A stretch of DNA of 64,000 nucleotides from Chlorobiales bacterium (GTDB taxonomy: Bacteria > Bacteroidota > Chlorobiia > Chlorobiales > Chlorobiaceae): the NCBI GenBank assembly GCA_022360275.1, contig JAKSDC010000156.1, positions 1 through 64,000 of the forward strand, written 5' to 3'. The position numbers and the translations under genes are program-made. Below, piece by piece: positions 19,938-28,211 of this stretch; the stretch's first letter is position 1; each line of letters begins with the position of its first letter. The notes below the pieces were generated by a model. The model did not search any database, was not told the DNA's origin, and saw only the letters and a program-made list of their open reading frames with translations.

Positions 19938-20198
19938 TTAAACCGACTCCACCCTTGCAATTTCAGGAACAGCTCTTTTGACAGCCTGCTCCACTCCGGC
20001 GCGGAGTGTGAGCGTGCTCATCGGGCAGGAACCACAAGCGCCCAGCAGCTTGACATCGACAACCATATCTTTGGTTATGCCGACAAGCTGGCAATCTCCG
20101 CCATCAGCCTGAAGGTAAGGACGGACATCCTCAAGTGCCTTGATGACCTTGTCATACAGCGGGTCGGTATCAGCCAGATAATCTTTAGTGATATTCAT
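19938..20198 (-). CDS. NifU C-terminal-like Fe-S scaffold protein
   Basis: An 86-residue protein equal to the NifU C-terminal (Nfu) domain, with the cluster-binding CGSCPMS motif (two cysteines separated by two residues) after LLGACG. ATG 20198 (MNITKDYL) is preferred over an upstream in-frame codon that would add 16 unrelated residues. Nfu proteins carry Fe-S clusters to apoproteins. Its position opposite the Mrp-type ATPase groups two Fe-S assembly factors at one locus. Confidence 0.93.
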   Translation of the reverse strand: MNITKDYLADTDPLYDKVIKALEDVRPYLQADGGDCQLVGITKDMVVDVKLLGACGSCPMSTLTLRAGVEQAVKRAVPEIARVESV

Positions 20199-20293
20199 AA
20201 TGTTTCTTTTGGTGTACGAAAAAAATTCATGGGTATGACACCGCATGACCTAATATGAAATGTCACGGGCAAAAAACAAAATGGTTTGTTTTT

Positions 20294-22570
20294 TCAGTCC
20301 AGGTTTCTCAACAGCAGATCAAGCGCATCGTGGCTTTCAACCAAAACGTCACGAGCCTTGCTTCCATCGGCAGGGCCAACGATGCCGGAGGCTTCAAGCT
20401 GATCCATAATCCGGGCGGCTCTGCTGAAGCCCAGTTTAAGACGTCGCTGCAGCAGAGAAACGCTCCCCTGCTGGTGCATCACCACCAGGTGTGCAGCTTC
20501 CTCAAACATCGCGTCCCTTCCCTCCTTTTCCTGATACCCGCCGTTTTGTGAACCGCTCCCTTTTTCCCTGACATCAGGCTGCGGGAGATGGTAGAAGTTT
20601 TTCAAGCCGTCCTGTTTGCCGATAAACGAGGTAATAGCCTCCACTTCCGCCGAAGAGATATACGGACATTGAATGCGTTCAGGTTTGGGCTGTGACGTAG
20701 GCTGGTAAAGCATATCGCCGTTGCCAAGGAGCTGCTCCGCACCTGACCCGTCAAGTATGGTACGGGAATCGACCTTGCTTGCAACCTGAAAAGCGATCCT
20801 TGCCGGGAAATTTGCCTTGATGACGCCCGTTATAATGTCCACCGAAGGCCTTTGTGTCGCAACGATAAGGTGAATGCCGACCGCCCTCGAAAGCTGTGCA
20901 AGCCGCGTGATAGGTTCTTCGACGTCCCTGCCGGCGGTAATCATGAGATCTGCCAATTCATCGACAACCACAACGAGATAGGGCAGCGCTTCGTCAGGCT
21001 GTTTGCGGTTGAAATCGGCAATGTTACGAACTCCTGCCTTTTCAAGCAGATCGTAACGCTGCTCCATCTCTTTTTCAACCGACCTCAGCGCGTAAACAGC
21101 TTTTGCCGGATCGGTGATAATCTGCTCGTCAAGACCATGAAACTTGACAAGAAAATGATTTTTCAGATTCTGGTAATGCAACAACTCGACACGCTTGGGA
21201 TCGATCAGGACGAATTTCACCCTGTCCGGGCTGCATGCATACAGAAGACTGGTCAGCATGACGTTGATCCCGACAGACTTGCCTGCGCCGGTTGCGCCTG
21301 CAATCAGCAGGTGGGGCATGGTAACAAGATCTTCAAGATAGACTTCGTTTGCAATGGTTTTGCCTAACACAATCGGAAGAGCCATCCGGTTGTTCTTGAA
21401 TTTTTCCACCTGCAGCACGGAACGCATCCATACGGTTCGCGGTTTGCCATGAGGAATTTCTACACCGACGGCATTTTTTCCGGGAATGGGGGCAATAATC
21501 CGGATACCTCTTGCAGCCATCGCCATTGCAAGATCATTTTCCAGCGATGTCACCCTGCTTACCTTGACATCCGGCGCCAATTCAAGCTCAAAAAGGGTTA
21601 CCCTCGGGCCGACGGTGGCAGATATCCGCACAACTTCCACCTTGTATATCCGAAGCTTTTCAAGCAGCCTGTTCTTGCTGTCTTCGAGCAGTGTTTCATC
21701 AACATAATCATCCTCCTCACGGGTATGCCGCAGCAGATCGACGGACGGAAAACGATATGCCACCCTGTCTTTTGTCTTTACTTTCAGTTTGCGTTTATCG
21801 AGGTCGGCCTCTTTCTCATGAACCCCTTCCCGAATGGTTATCTCCGGCTCATCTTCACCAGGAACCGATGAAACAGGAGCTGCGGCCGACTCGTCCGGAA
21901 TATCAGGAGGGAACGGAAGCCCCTGCAAAGGTTCTTCCGGTTCAGGTTTCGGCTTCTGCTTTCTTTTGCGCGCAAAGGACGAAACAACCCTCTGCAATAG
22001 CGTCCCGATACCGGCTATTGCAGCACGCAGCTGCTCAACCGGATTTTCAACAAGAACCCTTACCGCGAAAAACGTTGCCGCCAGACCCAACGCACCAAGC
22101 AGAACCCATGCTCCCGTATAGCCAATAACAGTTGAAAGAAACGCTGCCAGCATCCTTCCTATTGCACCGGACATGACATCACCGAACGGTGCGGTAGTCA
22201 GTCCGAACATCGAGGCAGTGACAAGAGAAACAAACACTGCATACAGTGTAAAAAGCAGTGGGGGTTTGAGACTCCTGTGGCGCACAAGAGACACTCCCCA
22301 ATAGATAAGCGCAAAACCGGGTATGATAGAAACATAACCCAGAAAAGAACTGATAAAAAGCCCGGCCAGACGGGCCCCGAATATACCGAAAGGATTGTGC
22401 AGTCTCGATACGGCTTCCATGGCGCTGCGTCCGAAAAATTCATACCATTTCAAGCCATCGAGCACCGTTCTGTCGTCCTGATGATAAAACAGCAGCGCCC
22501 CGATGTAAAAAAAGGCGATGATGCACAGCACAATCCCCGAAAGCTCTTTTTTCAGCTTATCCTTGTCCAT
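20294..22570 (-). CDS. ftsK: DNA translocase FtsK
   Basis: The septal DNA pump for chromosome dimer resolution and segregation. The 758 residues comprise about four N-terminal membrane segments (roughly 10-175), a Pro/Glu-rich linker, the alpha/beta motor with Walker A GATGAGKSV, Walker B VVVVDELADLM, and a C-terminal gamma winged-helix domain (LLQRRLKLGFSRAARIMDQLE) that reads KOPS sites. It is compact relative to E. coli FtsK but normal for many bacteria. An A/T palindrome lies at its stop codon. Confidence 0.96.
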   Translation of the reverse strand: MDKDKLKKELSGIVLCIIAFFYIGALLFYHQDDRTVLDGLKWYEFFGRSAMEAVSRLHNPFGIFGARLAGLFISSFLGYVSIIPGFALIYWGVSLVRHRSLKPPLLFTLYAVFVSLVTASMFGLTTAPFGDVMSGAIGRMLAAFLSTVIGYTGAWVLLGALGLAATFFAVRVLVENPVEQLRAAIAGIGTLLQRVVSSFARKRKQKPKPEPEEPLQGLPFPPDIPDESAAAPVSSVPGEDEPEITIREGVHEKEADLDKRKLKVKTKDRVAYRFPSVDLLRHTREEDDYVDETLLEDSKNRLLEKLRIYKVEVVRISATVGPRVTLFELELAPDVKVSRVTSLENDLAMAMAARGIRIIAPIPGKNAVGVEIPHGKPRTVWMRSVLQVEKFKNNRMALPIVLGKTIANEVYLEDLVTMPHLLIAGATGAGKSVGINVMLTSLLYACSPDRVKFVLIDPKRVELLHYQNLKNHFLVKFHGLDEQIITDPAKAVYALRSVEKEMEQRYDLLEKAGVRNIADFNRKQPDEALPYLVVVVDELADLMITAGRDVEEPITRLAQLSRAVGIHLIVATQRPSVDIITGVIKANFPARIAFQVASKVDSRTILDGSGAEQLLGNGDMLYQPTSQPKPERIQCPYISSAEVEAITSFIGKQDGLKNFYHLPQPDVREKGSGSQNGGYQEKEGRDAMFEEAAHLVVMHQQGSVSLLQRRLKLGFSRAARIMDQLEASGIVGPADGSKARDVLVESHDALDLLLRNLD

Positions 22571-22697
22571 GTGTCTGTTCTGCCCGGTGTCCTTGTTCGT
22601 TGTTCAAGTTGGAAATGACATCAACTATTTAATAATGAGAGAGTGCATTTGACAATAACAATAATTCAATAGTCATTTCTTTCCAGCGCCTTCATTT

Positions 22698-23789
22698 TCA
22701 CTCCTGCTTTACAAACGGCAACCTGACAACCTTACCGTGATATTGCTTGTTTCTGACCTTCATGAATACGTCGGCGCCCGGTTCCCTGGAACTGTGAAGA
22801 ACATCCGCAGTACCTATCGGTTTCTGCAAGGTTGGCGACATGGTACCACTGCAAACCGTTCCGACTTCATTTTCGGCGGCATCATACAGCGTATATCCCT
22901 GACGAGGAATCGCACGTTCTTCCATAACAAACCCGACGACGGTCCGTTCGGGATGACGATCGGTCTCGATGCAGGCTTCTCTGCCGATAAAGTCCCCTTT
23001 ATCGAGTTTCGTCACCCACTTCAGCCGTGTCTCTATCGGGTTTGTCTCACTACTTATTTCATGACCATAGAGAGGATATCCCATTTCGAGCCGCAACGTG
23101 TCTCGTGCCCCAAGACCAACCGGCTGAATACCGAACTCGCCGCCTTTTTCCATGAGAGCCTTCCATAACTCAACGGCATGGTCGTTCGGCACTGAAATTT
23201 CAACCCCTTTTTCACCGGTGTATCCGGTACAGGCAACCATGACCTCTGTATCCTGAAAGCCTGTCCTGAGAAATCGAAAAGAAGAAAGCTGCCCGCATGC
23301 CGAAAAAGAAAGTACCCGCTGCAGGATATGCATCGATTTGGGACCCTGCAAAGCAATCAGCGAGAGTCTTTCGGTATGGTTTTCAATCGACACCCCGTCA
23401 AATTTCTGCATATTTTTTCTGAGCCACTCGAAATCTTTTTCCATGTTGCTTGCATTGACCACAAGAAACCATGTTTCATGATCTATCCTGTAGATGATAA
23501 GGTCATCGACAATACCGCCGTCAGGATAGAGCATCAATGTGTACTGGGCCTGATCGTTTTTCAAGGAAGCTGCGTCATTGGTGGTCATAAACTGAAGAAA
23601 ATCCAGGGAGCGAGAACCCTTTACATAAAAGTTGCCCATATGGGAAACATCGAACAGACCCGCCGAAGCCCGAACGCATTTGTGCTCCGCAATAATACCG
23701 GAATACTGAACCGGCATGAGGTAACCGCAGAAATCGATCATTTTCGCTCCTGCTTCCTGATGCCATGAATACAACGCTGTTTTTTTCAT
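22698..23789 (-). CDS. gcvT: Aminomethyltransferase (glycine cleavage T protein)
   Basis: T protein transfers the methylene group from aminomethyl-lipoyl H protein to tetrahydrofolate. From ATG 23789 (MKKTALYSWHQEAGAKM) it has 363 residues, with DVSHMGNF, the folate-binding GYTGEKGVEI and GLGARDTLRLEMGYPLYG motifs. An upstream in-frame start adds 24 residues with no similarity. No gcvH or gcvP is nearby. The upstream region holds two clear dyads but not the tandem-aptamer glycine riboswitch as far as I can see. Confidence 0.94.
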   Translation of the reverse strand: MKKTALYSWHQEAGAKMIDFCGYLMPVQYSGIIAEHKCVRASAGLFDVSHMGNFYVKGSRSLDFLQFMTTNDAASLKNDQAQYTLMLYPDGGIVDDLIIYRIDHETWFLVVNASNMEKDFEWLRKNMQKFDGVSIENHTERLSLIALQGPKSMHILQRVLSFSACGQLSSFRFLRTGFQDTEVMVACTGYTGEKGVEISVPNDHAVELWKALMEKGGEFGIQPVGLGARDTLRLEMGYPLYGHEISSETNPIETRLKWVTKLDKGDFIGREACIETDRHPERTVVGFVMEERAIPRQGYTLYDAAENEVGTVCSGTMSPTLQKPIGTADVLHSSREPGADVFMKVRNKQYHGKVVRLPFVKQE

Positions 23790-23917
23790 GAAATCAACAG
23801 ACCTACTTCTTTGTGCAACCGGCAGCGTCTTTTTTATCTCTGTCGCTGCCATTTCCCGCAATAACTATAACAATATAGAATTCTGGGGAATATACCCGCG
23901 GAATCAGTCACAGCAAG

Positions 23918-23988
23918 GCCGGTTTCCGGCACACTGAGATGTCTCGAAACAAATACCAATTCCTGCTTCCCCATCCGTTGGAAGCAGG
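23918..23988 (-). promoter_or_regulatory. Two dyads in the gcvT upstream region
   Basis: GCCGG-TTT-CCGGC at 23918-23930 and a perfect 9-bp stem CCTGCTTCC/GGAAGCAGG with a 9-nt loop at 23962-23988 lie 130-200 nt before gcvT. Neither has a T-run. They may be a structured leader or operators; function is unknown. Confidence 0.4.
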
Positions 23989-24037
23989 GGAATAACTCCT
24001 TGTTCTTCTGTCACTGTTTATAAGGAGAAACTCTGTT

Positions 24038-24179
24038 AAAGGCGCCTCTATAATTTATTGCGCGACCTGAATACATCGTTGAGAGGTGCTCGAAATCCTG
24101 TACTCTCTTGTACACTCCGGTTTCTGCGCTCCGTTCGCCTCGTACTCAAGGCGCTCGCGACAATTTATAGAGGTACCCA
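24038..24179 (-). repeat. Type II palindromic repeat, copy 2 (inverted)
   Basis: The reverse complement of the 12797-12940 element: TTTCTGCGCTCCGTTCGCCT and TACTCAAGGCGCTCGCGACA match its core, with ends GGCGCCTCTATAATTTATT and AATTTATAGAGGTACCC. The middle differs by scattered substitutions. Confidence 0.8.
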
Positions 24180-24348
24180 TAATTGTAATGACGAGCAAGG
24201 AAAACGAAAGGGAACTCCATGAGGGAGATACAGCTTCTTGCTTCTGGCTGCAGGATTCGCGGCGGGCTTCACTATTTCCACAACAGGAAAATCCTCAAAT
24301 GACCAGCTGCTGAAAAGACCATGGCGCCTGAACAATGAAAATTGTCTT

Positions 24349-24861
24349 TCAGAGTACATCGATCACTTTTGAACTCCGGTTGTTCGCCGGATTACTGTCC
24401 TCGAAACTTTCGGGTTTTACCACTACCGATACCGTATACCTGTCCGGGACAGGGTCAAGTGTTACCGACGCTGAAAATGCCGCACCGGTCTGTCCGGGAT
24501 CAAGAGCTTTTTTGCGGGCGGCTTGGCCTGTAAAGACCTCTCTTCCATCTCTGTCTCTGACAGTAACGTCAACCCCATAGGATCCGGTGCGAACAACACC
24601 GATATTCTGGCAGAAAACATTCAAGGCAAACGGTTCACCAGCCAAGGGAACAAGCGGCTGCACCTCGATGCCGGAGATCATGATATCAGGCATGACCCCC
24701 GAGCGAGCCCAGCTTTTTTCCCGCTGGATATCACCAGGTGCCGACACGGAAAGACGGTAATCATTCAGAAGAAATGCAAGTGATGCAAGGAGCATCAGCA
24801 TCGCGAGAATAGCGCCGATCCTGCGCTTTTTCGAGCCCGGACTTTCGACGAAAAGAATCAA
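24349..24861 (-). CDS. Membrane-anchored CARDB-domain protein
   Basis: A 170-residue protein of unknown function. It has one N-terminal membrane segment (about residues 15-33, IGAILAMLMLLASLAFLL) and then a CARDB-type immunoglobulin-like fold, recognised by DIMISGIEVQP, LNVFCQNIG, LDPGQTG and the terminal DSNPANNR motif. CARDB domains are cell-adhesion-like folds of secreted proteins. It lies 9 nt after a TPR lipoprotein gene, so the two probably form an exported pair. The exact role is unknown. Confidence 0.75.
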   Translation of the reverse strand: MILFVESPGSKKRRIGAILAMLMLLASLAFLLNDYRLSVSAPGDIQREKSWARSGVMPDIMISGIEVQPLVPLAGEPFALNVFCQNIGVVRTGSYGVDVTVRDRDGREVFTGQAARKKALDPGQTGAAFSASVTLDPVPDRYTVSVVVKPESFEDSNPANNRSSKVIDVL

Positions 24862-24870
24862 TCTCTCCCT

Positions 24871-25449
24871 TTATTCCCTTTTCTGTTCACCTTGCTTCTC
24901 AATTGCATCAGGTTCGACATCTTCGTCCTTCCAGTTGATGCCATTCTCCTCAAGCAGGTTGCGAATGGCAGGATCACCGAGTTTAGCCGCCATCTTGAAG
25001 TCAGCAATTTCACCATCCCCGTCACCGAGCCTTGCGCGAATCAATGCCCGGCTAATATAAGCGTCCGTATCCTCCGGGTTCAATGCTATAACCTTGTTGA
25101 AATCAGCCATGGCTTTATCGTACTCTTCAAAATAGCCGTAGATAATACCGCGGTTATAGTATGCCTCGACGTATGCTGAATCTAAGGCAATGGCTTTGTT
25201 GAAATTAGCAAGCACTTCTTGGAGCTCACCGGTACTCAAGTAAAGAAACCCGCGGTTAAGATATGCTTCTGCGTACTTCGGATTTTTTTCTATTGCCTTA
25301 TTAAAATCTTCAAGTGCGCCATCAAAATCCTCGTTCTTAAATTTTTCTATGCCGCTTTCCGTCAGTTCTTCCGCGTTCGGGCCGCATGCGGCAACACTTA
25401 CACACACAACCAGAAGAAAAAACGGCAGGAGTTTTTTGTAGTGCATCAT
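24871..25449 (-). CDS. TPR-repeat lipoprotein
   Basis: 192 residues with a signal peptide ending in a lipobox VAAC (Cys22), then four tetratricopeptide repeats from about residue 28 to 165 (patterns such as DFNKAIEKNPKYAEAYLNRG and ADFNKVIALNPEDTDAY). The tail is acidic. TPRs are protein-protein scaffolds; a periplasm-facing lipoprotein is inferred. It starts ATG-ATG and is followed 9 nt later by the CARDB gene. Confidence 0.85.
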   Translation of the reverse strand: MMHYKKLLPFFLLVVCVSVAACGPNAEELTESGIEKFKNEDFDGALEDFNKAIEKNPKYAEAYLNRGFLYLSTGELQEVLANFNKAIALDSAYVEAYYNRGIIYGYFEEYDKAMADFNKVIALNPEDTDAYISRALIRARLGDGDGEIADFKMAAKLGDPAIRNLLEENGINWKDEDVEPDAIEKQGEQKRE

Positions 25450-25591
25450 AGTGAACTCTCTTTCTCGAAATTAATGGAGCAGAAAGCTGGAGATTGCTTT
25501 CGTACACGGTAAAAAGATAAGCAACTTCATCTCAAATGTGATAAACTCAATGCAAATTTTAAGCGAGGGTTTTTGCCATCTTATTTGTTGC

Positions 25592-25613
25592 AAAAAAACG
25601 GGCCTCTCACCCG
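25592..25613 (-). terminator. Terminator overlapping the small Cys-protein stop
   Basis: On the minus strand CGGG-TGAGAGG-CCCG is followed by seven T. The stem is short (4 bp, G/C only). It would end the lemA-TPM-small gene transcript. Confidence 0.6.
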
Positions 25614-25774
25614 GTCGAAGCACGAACAATCTTTACCGGTTTGCACAGATGCTTTTTCTCTCTCGAAGCCCTTGCGCATTTCCCGCATACATACTTGGGC
25701 TTTGCAACCTCCTTCATCACGTTCCGGAGGCTTTTCTCCAGATCTTTACGTTTAAGCTGACACAACGACTTCAT
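25607..25774 (-). CDS. Small Cys-rich basic protein (55 aa)
   Basis: A small gene not obvious by length. The ATG at 25774 has a good ribosome binding site (AGAGGTGAT, about 5 nt upstream), and the 55-residue product begins MKSLCQLKRKDLEKSL and contains YVCGKCARA followed 12 residues later by HLCKP. The four cysteines (Cys5, 30, 33, 44) with CxxC spacing suggest a zinc ribbon or knuckle. It lies 18 nt after the TPM gene on the same strand and ends at a terminator. I do not recognise the family; function is unknown. Confidence 0.65.
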   Translation of the reverse strand: MKSLCQLKRKDLEKSLRNVMKEVAKPKYVCGKCARASREKKHLCKPVKIVRASTG

Positions 25775-25792
25775 ACATCACCTCTAAACATT

Positions 25793-26431
25793 TCAATGAC
25801 CGACGATCACTGAATCATCAAGCTCGTTAGTATTATCCTGTTCAGCGGGGAAATACTTTTCAAGGATATCCCCACAACGCTCGACAGCCCGGCAGATTGC
25901 AGAAACCTGCCTCTTTTGCCTGATTCCTGCCGTTATCAAACCGCTTATCTCCTGCCAGACAGACTTACCCACCTTTTCGTTGATCCCTTTATCACCAAGT
26001 ACCCATACACGATGTTCAAACAGGGATATGTAGATCAGTATTCCCGTATGATCCCTGGTATCATATATCTCCTTTTTATAAAAAGACGCTATTGCCGCCT
26101 CTTCAACCTCTTCTTCCATATCGGAACCGGTAACAAAAAAGCGCTTGAGAAAAAAACTTCGTTTGATAACTTCGTTGCCCAACACAAATGAAAGCACAAA
26201 AAACCCCAAAAAGTGCCACATGGTATCCAGACCTGTTATCAAAGCAACCGATACTCCGGCAACAACACCGAACAACATGCCGCCCAGTATGTTGGCAAGC
26301 GGATAGTGGTAGCTGAACGGAACAACCATCACCACAATCTCTCCGATCGTGCGTTTTTCTGCCTCCTGAACCTTCGCCTCGATCGCGGCCTTGTCCTCTT
26401 CGGAGAGGAATTTTTCAACAAGATCTTTCAT
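25793..26431 (-). CDS. TPM-domain membrane protein
   Basis: 212 residues starting MKDLVEKFLSEEDKAAI, followed by a TPM-domain opening (VQEAEKRTIGEIVVMV) and two membrane segments between about 45 and 95 (NILGGMLFGVVAGVSVALI and FLGFFVLSFVLG). The second half of the TPM domain follows (DHTGILIYISLFEHRVWVLGD). TPM domains were linked to photosystem II repair in plants; bacterial roles are unclear. ATG 26431 is chosen because the next in-frame codon upstream (26455) lies in a dispersed repeat whose end supplies the SD-like AGAGATG. Confidence 0.8.
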   Translation of the reverse strand: MKDLVEKFLSEEDKAAIEAKVQEAEKRTIGEIVVMVVPFSYHYPLANILGGMLFGVVAGVSVALITGLDTMWHFLGFFVLSFVLGNEVIKRSFFLKRFFVTGSDMEEEVEEAAIASFYKKEIYDTRDHTGILIYISLFEHRVWVLGDKGINEKVGKSVWQEISGLITAGIRQKRQVSAICRAVERCGDILEKYFPAEQDNTNELDDSVIVGH

Positions 26432-26432
26432 A

Positions 26433-26550
26433 AAAGCATCTCTATTTATTGTCATGAGCGGTTCAAGTGCAAGGCGAACGGAGCGCAGACTTCCCTCCTA
26501 TCCGCTCAACGAAACAATTGAGTCGCGGAATAAATAAAGAGAGGTGCCCA
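26433..26550 (+). repeat. Type I palindromic repeat, copy 2
   Basis: A 118-bp element with ends AGCATCTCTATTTATT and AATAAATAAAGAGAGGTGCCC, core GGTTCAAGTGCAAGGCGAAC and TATCCGCTCAACGAAACAAT. It sits inside the lemA-TPM cluster, and its left end directly abuts the start codon of the TPM gene read in the opposite direction. Confidence 0.85.
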
Positions 26551-26634
26551 CAAAAACCCGGTAGCATATAACTCAGTCTTTCCTGAAAGAATTGCCGGCA
26601 AAAAACCTGCAGAAGCTGACCGGCGTTTTGGGTG

Positions 26635-27414
26635 TCACCAGCTCCCTGAAGCTCCGCCGCCACCGAAACTGCCGCCTCCTCCGCTGAATCCACCGCCACT
26701 GAAACCCCCTCCGCGGCTGCCTCCACCATAGAAACCACCGGCTCCCGGCCCACCGGTGAATATCAAGGGCCCGGAGCCATGTCCCCCGCCGCCACGCGGA
26801 ATCTGACTGTAAAAGTACACTATCAGCATCAAGATAATCAGAACAGGAAGAAAAGCACCTCCGTTACCCCCGGAGCCGCGTTCCTTTTGCAAAGCAGAAT
26901 ATTCGCCCTTTACGGTGGCAATGATCAGGTCAACACCACGGACAAAACCTTCATCAAAACTTCCTTTCGCAAATAACGGTACCATTTCATTGTCAACGAT
27001 CCGACCGGCGGTTAAATCGGTAAGCGCTCCTTCCAGCCCGTACCCAACGTCTATCCTTACCTTGCGATCCTTTTTTGCAACGAGCAGCAGCACGCCGTTA
27101 TCGTACTCTTTCTGCCCCATCTTCCAGGCTTCTGCAACCCGGATGGAAAAATCTTCGAGCGGTTCGCCTTCAAGAGAATCCACGGTGAGAACCACAACTT
27201 GCGTCGATTCATTTTTTTCAAGCAGGGCAAGCTTCTCATTGATCTCCCGCTCTGCTTCCGGGGAAATCATCGATGCATAGTCGTTGACCCTCCCGGTTAG
27301 TGGCGGCAGTTCAACCGCCTGAAGCGCAAGGATAAAAAACAACTGCTGTAAAATGATACACAAACTGCCGCACACTATGTGCGGGATCTTTTTTTTCAGA
27401 AAACAGCGCACCAT
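26635..27414 (-). CDS. TPM-domain protein with glycine-rich tail (YgcG-like)
   Basis: 259 residues: an N-terminal signal/anchor (about 10-33), a TPM domain (about 40-185, with GRVNDYASMIS, QVVVLTVDSL, VRIDVGYGLEGALTD), a membrane segment near 205-222 (LPVLIILMLIVYFY) and a Gly-rich C-terminal tail of GGGF repeats. This is the YgcG/DUF477 layout. Its ATG directly follows the lemA stop (TAAATG), so they are translationally linked. Such proteins are usually paired with LemA; the biochemical role is not established. Confidence 0.88.
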   Translation of the reverse strand: MVRCFLKKKIPHIVCGSLCIILQQLFFILALQAVELPPLTGRVNDYASMISPEAEREINEKLALLEKNESTQVVVLTVDSLEGEPLEDFSIRVAEAWKMGQKEYDNGVLLLVAKKDRKVRIDVGYGLEGALTDLTAGRIVDNEMVPLFAKGSFDEGFVRGVDLIIATVKGEYSALQKERGSGGNGGAFLPVLIILMLIVYFYSQIPRGGGGHGSGPLIFTGGPGAGGFYGGGSRGGGFSGGGFSGGGGSFGGGGASGSW

Positions 27415-28002
27415 TTAGAATTCAACCTGTGGCACTTGCTGTGCCGATGCATCGCCCCTGAAATATTCCTTCGGCTTCAGGTGGAGAATAAAGCTATTGG
27501 TCAACGAGTTGGGAAACATCCTGATCGAATAGTTGAATGTCTCAACCGAAGCGTTATACCGCTGACGTGCAACACTGATCCTGTTTTCCGTACCCTCCAG
27601 CTGATTCTGCAGATCCCTGAAATTCTGGTTTGCCTTCAGTTCGGGATACCGCTCAACAACTACCATGAGGCGGGAAAGCATGGATGAAAGCTCCCCTTGT
27701 GCGCTTTGAAATTTAGCCATTGCCGCAGGATCGCTGAGCATTTCGGGGGTCAGCTGGACAGAAGAAGCTTTTGAACGCGCCTCGATCACTTCTGTAAGGG
27801 TTTCCTGCTCGAAATCAGCAGCTCCTTTTACCGTTGAAACAAGGTTCGGTACCAGATCGGCCCTTCGTTGAAGCTGTGATTCCAGGTCTCCCCATGCCTT
27901 ATTGACGCCTTCCTCGTTCTTCTGCATGGTGTTGTATCCACAGCCGCTGAACATGAGGGTGAGAAAAAATACGACCAGGATCTTGAAAAAACCGGATTTC
28001 AT
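27415..28002 (-). CDS. lemA: LemA family lipoprotein
   Basis: 195 residues with a lipoprotein signal (FSGC, Cys21), then the LemA helix-bundle signature: [24 protein letters not shown], followed by [32 protein letters not shown]. The function of bacterial LemA is not settled. It is the first gene of a lemA-TPM-TPM-small protein cluster on the minus strand. Confidence 0.93.
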   Translation of the reverse strand: MKSGFFKILVVFFLTLMFSGCGYNTMQKNEEGVNKAWGDLESQLQRRADLVPNLVSTVKGAADFEQETLTEVIEARSKASSVQLTPEMLSDPAAMAKFQSAQGELSSMLSRLMVVVERYPELKANQNFRDLQNQLEGTENRISVARQRYNASVETFNYSIRMFPNSLTNSFILHLKPKEYFRGDASAQQVPQVEF

Positions 28003-28211
28003 AACTGTTCTCCTTGTGCTTATCAGCTCTGATTTGATCGTTTGAGATTATTCCACGCAGTCACCTACCCCCCAACCGGGCGCAGGTACACGAAAACATA
28101 CAGATTTCTCAACAGTTGGGAAAAAAACAAAGAGCTCTCTGGAAATGATCCTCTTTCTTTTAAGAAAATAAACTACATTACTTTTTTTATACTCCTTATT
28201 TGTTTTCCACT

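Larger units (their letters stand above)
23790..24348. other. Gene-free stretch upstream of gcvT
   Basis: The 559 bases contain the gcvT leader with two hairpins (23918-23988), a type II palindromic repeat (24038-24179) and about 170 bases after the CARDB gene stop without recognisable features. No convincing small gene was found. Confidence 0.6.

Noticed and set aside
20271..20294. AAAAAACAAA-ATGG-TTTGTTTTTT palindrome at the ftsK stop as a terminator
   Set aside because: The stem is almost all A/T, so a functional terminator is doubtful; left out of the feature list.
26432..26455. Upstream ATG start for the second TPM gene
   Set aside because: The added eight codons are inside the type I palindromic repeat; the ATG at 26431 has an SD-like AGAGATG.
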